From: an uncultured bacterium
Lineage (GTDB): Bacteria > Cyanobacteriota > Vampirovibrionia > Gastranaerophilales > Gastranaerophilaceae
Assembly: GCA_902782905.1 (NCBI GenBank)
Contig: CACZPB010000183.1
Span: 1 to 7,379 of the forward strand
Direction of reading: 5' to 3'
DNA length: 7,379 nt
In this document: positions 5,225 through 7,379 of the stretch, in pieces
Numbering within the stretch: the stretch's first letter is position 1
How the letters are laid out: each line of letters begins with the position of its first letter
Made by a program: the position numbers and the translations under genes
The notes under the pieces: model-generated
What the model was told of the DNA's origin: nothing
What the model saw: the letters and a program-made list of their open reading frames with translations, nothing else
Databases searched by the model: none

Positions 5225-5745
5225 ACATATATTTATTACTTGCTTTTGAGTTCTTTAAGATAGGCTTATTTTCTTTTGGCGGAGGATATGCAACAATTCC
5301 GTTTTTGTATCACATCTCTGAAGTGTACGGTTGGTACAGCATAAGAGAGCTTTCACAAATGACCGCCATTGCTTCAATTACTCCGGGGCCGGTGGGGATT
5401 AATGTAGCAACTTATGCCGGACTCAAGACATCCGGCATTTTAGGCTCTGCTTTTGCAACTGTTTCGGAAATGCTTCCCTCATTAATTTTAGTAATAATTG
5501 TCTCAAAACTGCTTAAAAATTTTAGCGAAAACTTTTATGTAAAAACTCTGATTGAGACCCTTAAACCTATAAGCTGTGCGCTTTTGGCCTCTGTTGCTGT
5601 CGGACTGTTAAAACCTGAAATAAATAATATTAAGAGCTTGATTTTGCTTGCTGTTTTACTTATTTTAAGCAAAAAATCAAAAAAAGATCCTCTTTTTTAT
5701 ATTTTAATTTCCGCCATATTTGGAATTGTTGTAAGTTTTATTTAA
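5221..5745 (+). CDS. chrA: Chromate transporter family protein, second half of a split pair
   Basis: This 174-aa protein is the second CHR domain: FFKIGLFSFGGGYATIPFL (11-29), SITPGPVGINVATYAG (52-67), then hydrophobic segments near 75-97, 112-130, 138-150 and 158-174. It keeps the canonical FGGGYATIP and TPGPVGIN motifs, which its partner has partly lost. The ATG overlaps the TGA of the first half (ATGA), with AGGAG (5210-5214) six bases upstream. The two products are therefore made together and most likely form a heterodimeric permease in the inner membrane. The stop lies eight bases inside the convergent TonB-like gene, and no terminator hairpin is seen between them. Confidence 0.9.
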   Translation: MNIYLLLAFEFFKIGLFSFGGGYATIPFLYHISEVYGWYSIRELSQMTAIASITPGPVGINVATYAGLKTSGILGSAFATVSEMLPSLILVIIVSKLLKNFSENFYVKTLIETLKPISCALLASVAVGLLKPEINNIKSLILLAVLLILSKKSKKDPLFYILISAIFGIVVSFI

Positions 5746-6802
5746 GTGAGATTTCAAAATTTCCGTTGTAGAATCTTATATTTAAGCTTAGCGTCTCATT
5801 TTTGTAACCAACAGGCGGCGGATTGTATGTTGGAGTTGACATAATAGCTTGATATACCGCATCATTGAGGGTAATATTGCTGGATTGTTTTGTAAACGAG
5901 CGATTAACGAGGTTGCCGGAAGAATTCAGTTTAAAAGAAACTGTACATTCTCCATCTCCTACAACACGCGTAAAATCAATCTTTCTGCCAAGAGTATTTC
6001 TCAATCCGGCTTTATAGTTATTAAGTTCTTGTTTTGATATTGCCTGCTGCTGAGCATTATGTTCCGCTGCTTGTTTTGCTTTAAGTTCCGCTGCTTGCTT
6101 TGCCTTAAGCTCAGCTTCTTGTTTTGCCTTTTGTTCAGCAGCTTGTTTAGCTTTTTTTGCTGCCTCAAGTTTTGTCTTTTCCTGTGCTCTAGCCTGCTCT
6201 ACCGTAGAAATTTGAGGATTTTTAATCAATTTTACAGATGTTGTTTTTGGTTTTTGTAGTGCTGTTGCAAGTTTGGCAGCATGTTTTACAGACTGCTTTA
6301 TAGGTTTTGGACTGTTTTGAATTGGCGGAGTTTGAAGTTCCGGCTTGACATCTTGAACCGGCTTCACTTCAATTATTTTAGGCGGCGTACTATTCCAAAA
6401 TTTATCTATCGGAGGTATCGTTTTTACGACTTCAGGTGATTTTTGCCCCGTTTCTTCTGCCATATCTTCCTTTGGATTCCAAGCAAAAAATAAAACATAA
6501 AAGGATAATATTATGCAAAGTGTAAAAATCGTCGTAGAAATCGGATCAAGAGCTTTTTTAAACCTTTCGAATTCCGGATAATGTTCATTAAAAGATTTTT
6601 TAGTTTCTGTTTTTTTTACTTTTGGAATAACTTTTATATTAGATTCTGTTTTTTGATCTTGCTTTTCTGTGCGTATTTGTTTTTCATGAGCAGAAGCTTC
6701 TGTACTTTCTTTTCCTGAAACAAAATCAAATTCATCGTTCCCGCAATCACAGAAATCTGGTTTTTCTTCAAATTCCGCACCGCACTCTTTGCACTTATAC
6801 AT
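5738..6802 (-). CDS. Zinc-ribbon, membrane-anchored TonB/TolA C-terminal domain protein
   Basis: This 354-aa protein has four parts. Residues 4-20 hold C4-x2-C7 and C18-x-C20 with following glycines, a zinc-ribbon pattern. Residues 30-85 are charged and Lys-rich. A single membrane helix at about 88-107 (PISTTIFTLCIILSFYVLFF) is followed by a Pro-rich stretch (124-170) and an Ala/Lys/Glu/Gln helix with 8-residue repeats (about 205-255). Residues 258-348 resemble the TonB_2/TolA C-terminal domain: LNNYKAGLRNTLG, GECTVSFKLNSSGNLVN, LNDAVYQAIMSTPTYNPPP, LSLNIRF. TolA and TonB link inner-membrane motors to the outer membrane. An N-terminal cytoplasmic zinc ribbon is not part of either classical protein. 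ATG 6802 has AGAGG (6810-6814) seven bases upstream. It follows gmk by 24 bp and is probably co-transcribed. No exbB/exbD or tolQ/tolR lies nearby in this window. Confidence 0.8.
   Translation of the reverse strand: MYKCKECGAEFEEKPDFCDCGNDEFDFVSGKESTEASAHEKQIRTEKQDQKTESNIKVIPKVKKTETKKSFNEHYPEFERFKKALDPISTTIFTLCIILSFYVLFFAWNPKEDMAEETGQKSPEVVKTIPPIDKFWNSTPPKIIEVKPVQDVKPELQTPPIQNSPKPIKQSVKHAAKLATALQKPKTTSVKLIKNPQISTVEQARAQEKTKLEAAKKAKQAAEQKAKQEAELKAKQAAELKAKQAAEHNAQQQAISKQELNNYKAGLRNTLGRKIDFTRVVGDGECTVSFKLNSSGNLVNRSFTKQSSNITLNDAVYQAIMSTPTYNPPPVGYKNETLSLNIRFYNGNFEISLK
6053..6154 (-). repeat. 24-bp tandem repeats encoding the coiled coil
   Basis: About four imperfect 24-bp units encode the 8-residue repeat AELKAKQA (variants AEQKAKQE and AEHNAQQQ) in the TonB-like protein, residues 217-250. 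The middle units are nearly identical at the DNA level, so copy number could vary between strains through slippage without breaking the frame. Confidence 0.75.
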
Positions 6803-6826
6803 AAATTAGCCTCTATTTTTCTATTT

Positions 6827-7369
6827 TTATATCAGTATTTTTTCCAACTGTTCTACTGCATTTTCTACTTTATCATTTACAACCTTGTAATCAAAATGTT
6901 TCGAATTTTCTATCTCTAATTTTATTGACGCGAGACGCTTTTGAATCGCTTCCTCTGTTTCAGTATGCCTCCCCCTAAGCCTTGCTTCTAATTCTTCAAA
7001 AGACGGCGGAAGAATAAAAATAAGCTGAGCATCAGGCATTATCTTCTTTACATTCAAAGCACCTTTTGTATCAATCTCAAGTATTAATTTCTCTCCATTT
7101 TGCAAACATTTTTCTATAAAAGATTTTTTTGTTCCGTAAAAATTTCCGGAAAACTCAGCCCATTCCAAAAATTCGCCATTGTGAACACTTGACTCGAATT
7201 CTTCTTTTGTCAGGAAAAAATAATTAATACCGTCGACTTCACCCTCTCTTTTTCCTCTTGTAGTACAAGAAATCGAGAGCTTAAACTCGGGATGTTTTGC
7301 CAAAAATTCTTTTATGACAGTTCCTTTTCCTACTCCGGACGAACCTGATATAACAAACAATTTACTCAT
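6827..7369 (-). CDS. gmk: Guanylate kinase
   Basis: This enzyme phosphorylates GMP to GDP with ATP in the cytoplasm, an essential step of purine nucleotide supply. The 180-aa protein has the P-loop GSSGVGKGT (9-17, with K15). The GMP-binding residues S34, R38, R41, Y50, E69, Y78 and D100 fall at the same numbers as in the well-studied yeast enzyme, and T80 stands where yeast has Ser80. The lid carries R130 and R134 (EARLRGRHTETEE), and VVND (163-166) closes the nucleotide site. It is somewhat shorter at the C-terminus than typical bacterial forms of about 205 aa but complete in all functional motifs. ATG 7369 has GGAG (7376-7379) at the window edge. It leads the minus-strand pair with the TonB-like gene. 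Confidence 0.97.
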   Translation of the reverse strand: MSKLFVISGSSGVGKGTVIKEFLAKHPEFKLSISCTTRGKREGEVDGINYFFLTKEEFESSVHNGEFLEWAEFSGNFYGTKKSFIEKCLQNGEKLILEIDTKGALNVKKIMPDAQLIFILPPSFEELEARLRGRHTETEEAIQKRLASIKLEIENSKHFDYKVVNDKVENAVEQLEKILI

Positions 7370-7379
7370 CTTTGGCTCC

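Noticed and set aside
6053..6154. Tandem repeats as a CRISPR or intergenic repeat array
   Set aside because: The repeats are in frame, have no spacers, and encode an 8-residue coiled-coil pattern inside a gene.
6059..6259. Cys/Phe/Leu-rich 66-aa plus-strand frame with repeats
   Set aside because: It is the complement of the Ala/Lys/Gln coiled-coil repeats of the TonB-like gene; the periodicity comes from that gene.

Overview
This is an AT-rich chromosomal stretch from a bacterium with short intergenic gaps and mostly purine-rich ribosome binding sites. A TolA/TonB-like envelope protein argues for an outer membrane. Low G+C, small orphan proteins (one opening with an 'NPNFG' motif), a Firmicutes-style two-domain YjbR protein and the TonB-like protein together are reminiscent of gut Gastranaerophilales (Melainabacteria/Vampirovibrionia). 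That placement is an inference from style, not from a marker gene.

Layout. Positions 1-1461 look like accessory DNA: a perfect 24-bp dyad (64-87), a minimal tyrosine recombinase (125-667, minus) and a small-protein gene that appears frameshifted (947-1461, minus). From 1525 to 2727, also minus, lie a cysteine-dependent dual-specificity-type phosphatase and an MmcQ/YjbR-family protein. The leaders in front of the phosphatase and of the broken small gene are near copies of each other.

A 57-aa orphan gene (2912-3085, minus, with a good terminator) and a 158-aa orphan gene (3434-3910, plus) diverge from a 348-bp intergenic region. That region holds a credible plus-strand promoter and an unusually structured element: a 15-bp inverted repeat enclosing a perfect 9-bp hairpin. 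This is the most unusual non-coding signal in the window.

Positions 3991-5745 form a tight plus-strand operon: a FabG-like short-chain dehydrogenase, then the two halves of a split chromate-transporter (CHR) family permease. The junctions are a 1-nt gap and an ATGA overlap. Facing it on the minus strand is gmk (guanylate kinase, 6827-7369), followed by a 354-aa zinc ribbon / membrane segment / coiled coil / TonB-TolA C-terminal protein (5738-6802). The 3' ends of the two operons overlap by 8 bp.

There are no tRNA, rRNA, CRISPR or insertion-sequence features. I see no clearly undescribed multi-gene system; the best candidates for a second look are the structured intergenic element, the duplicated leaders and the zinc-ribbon TonB-like protein.
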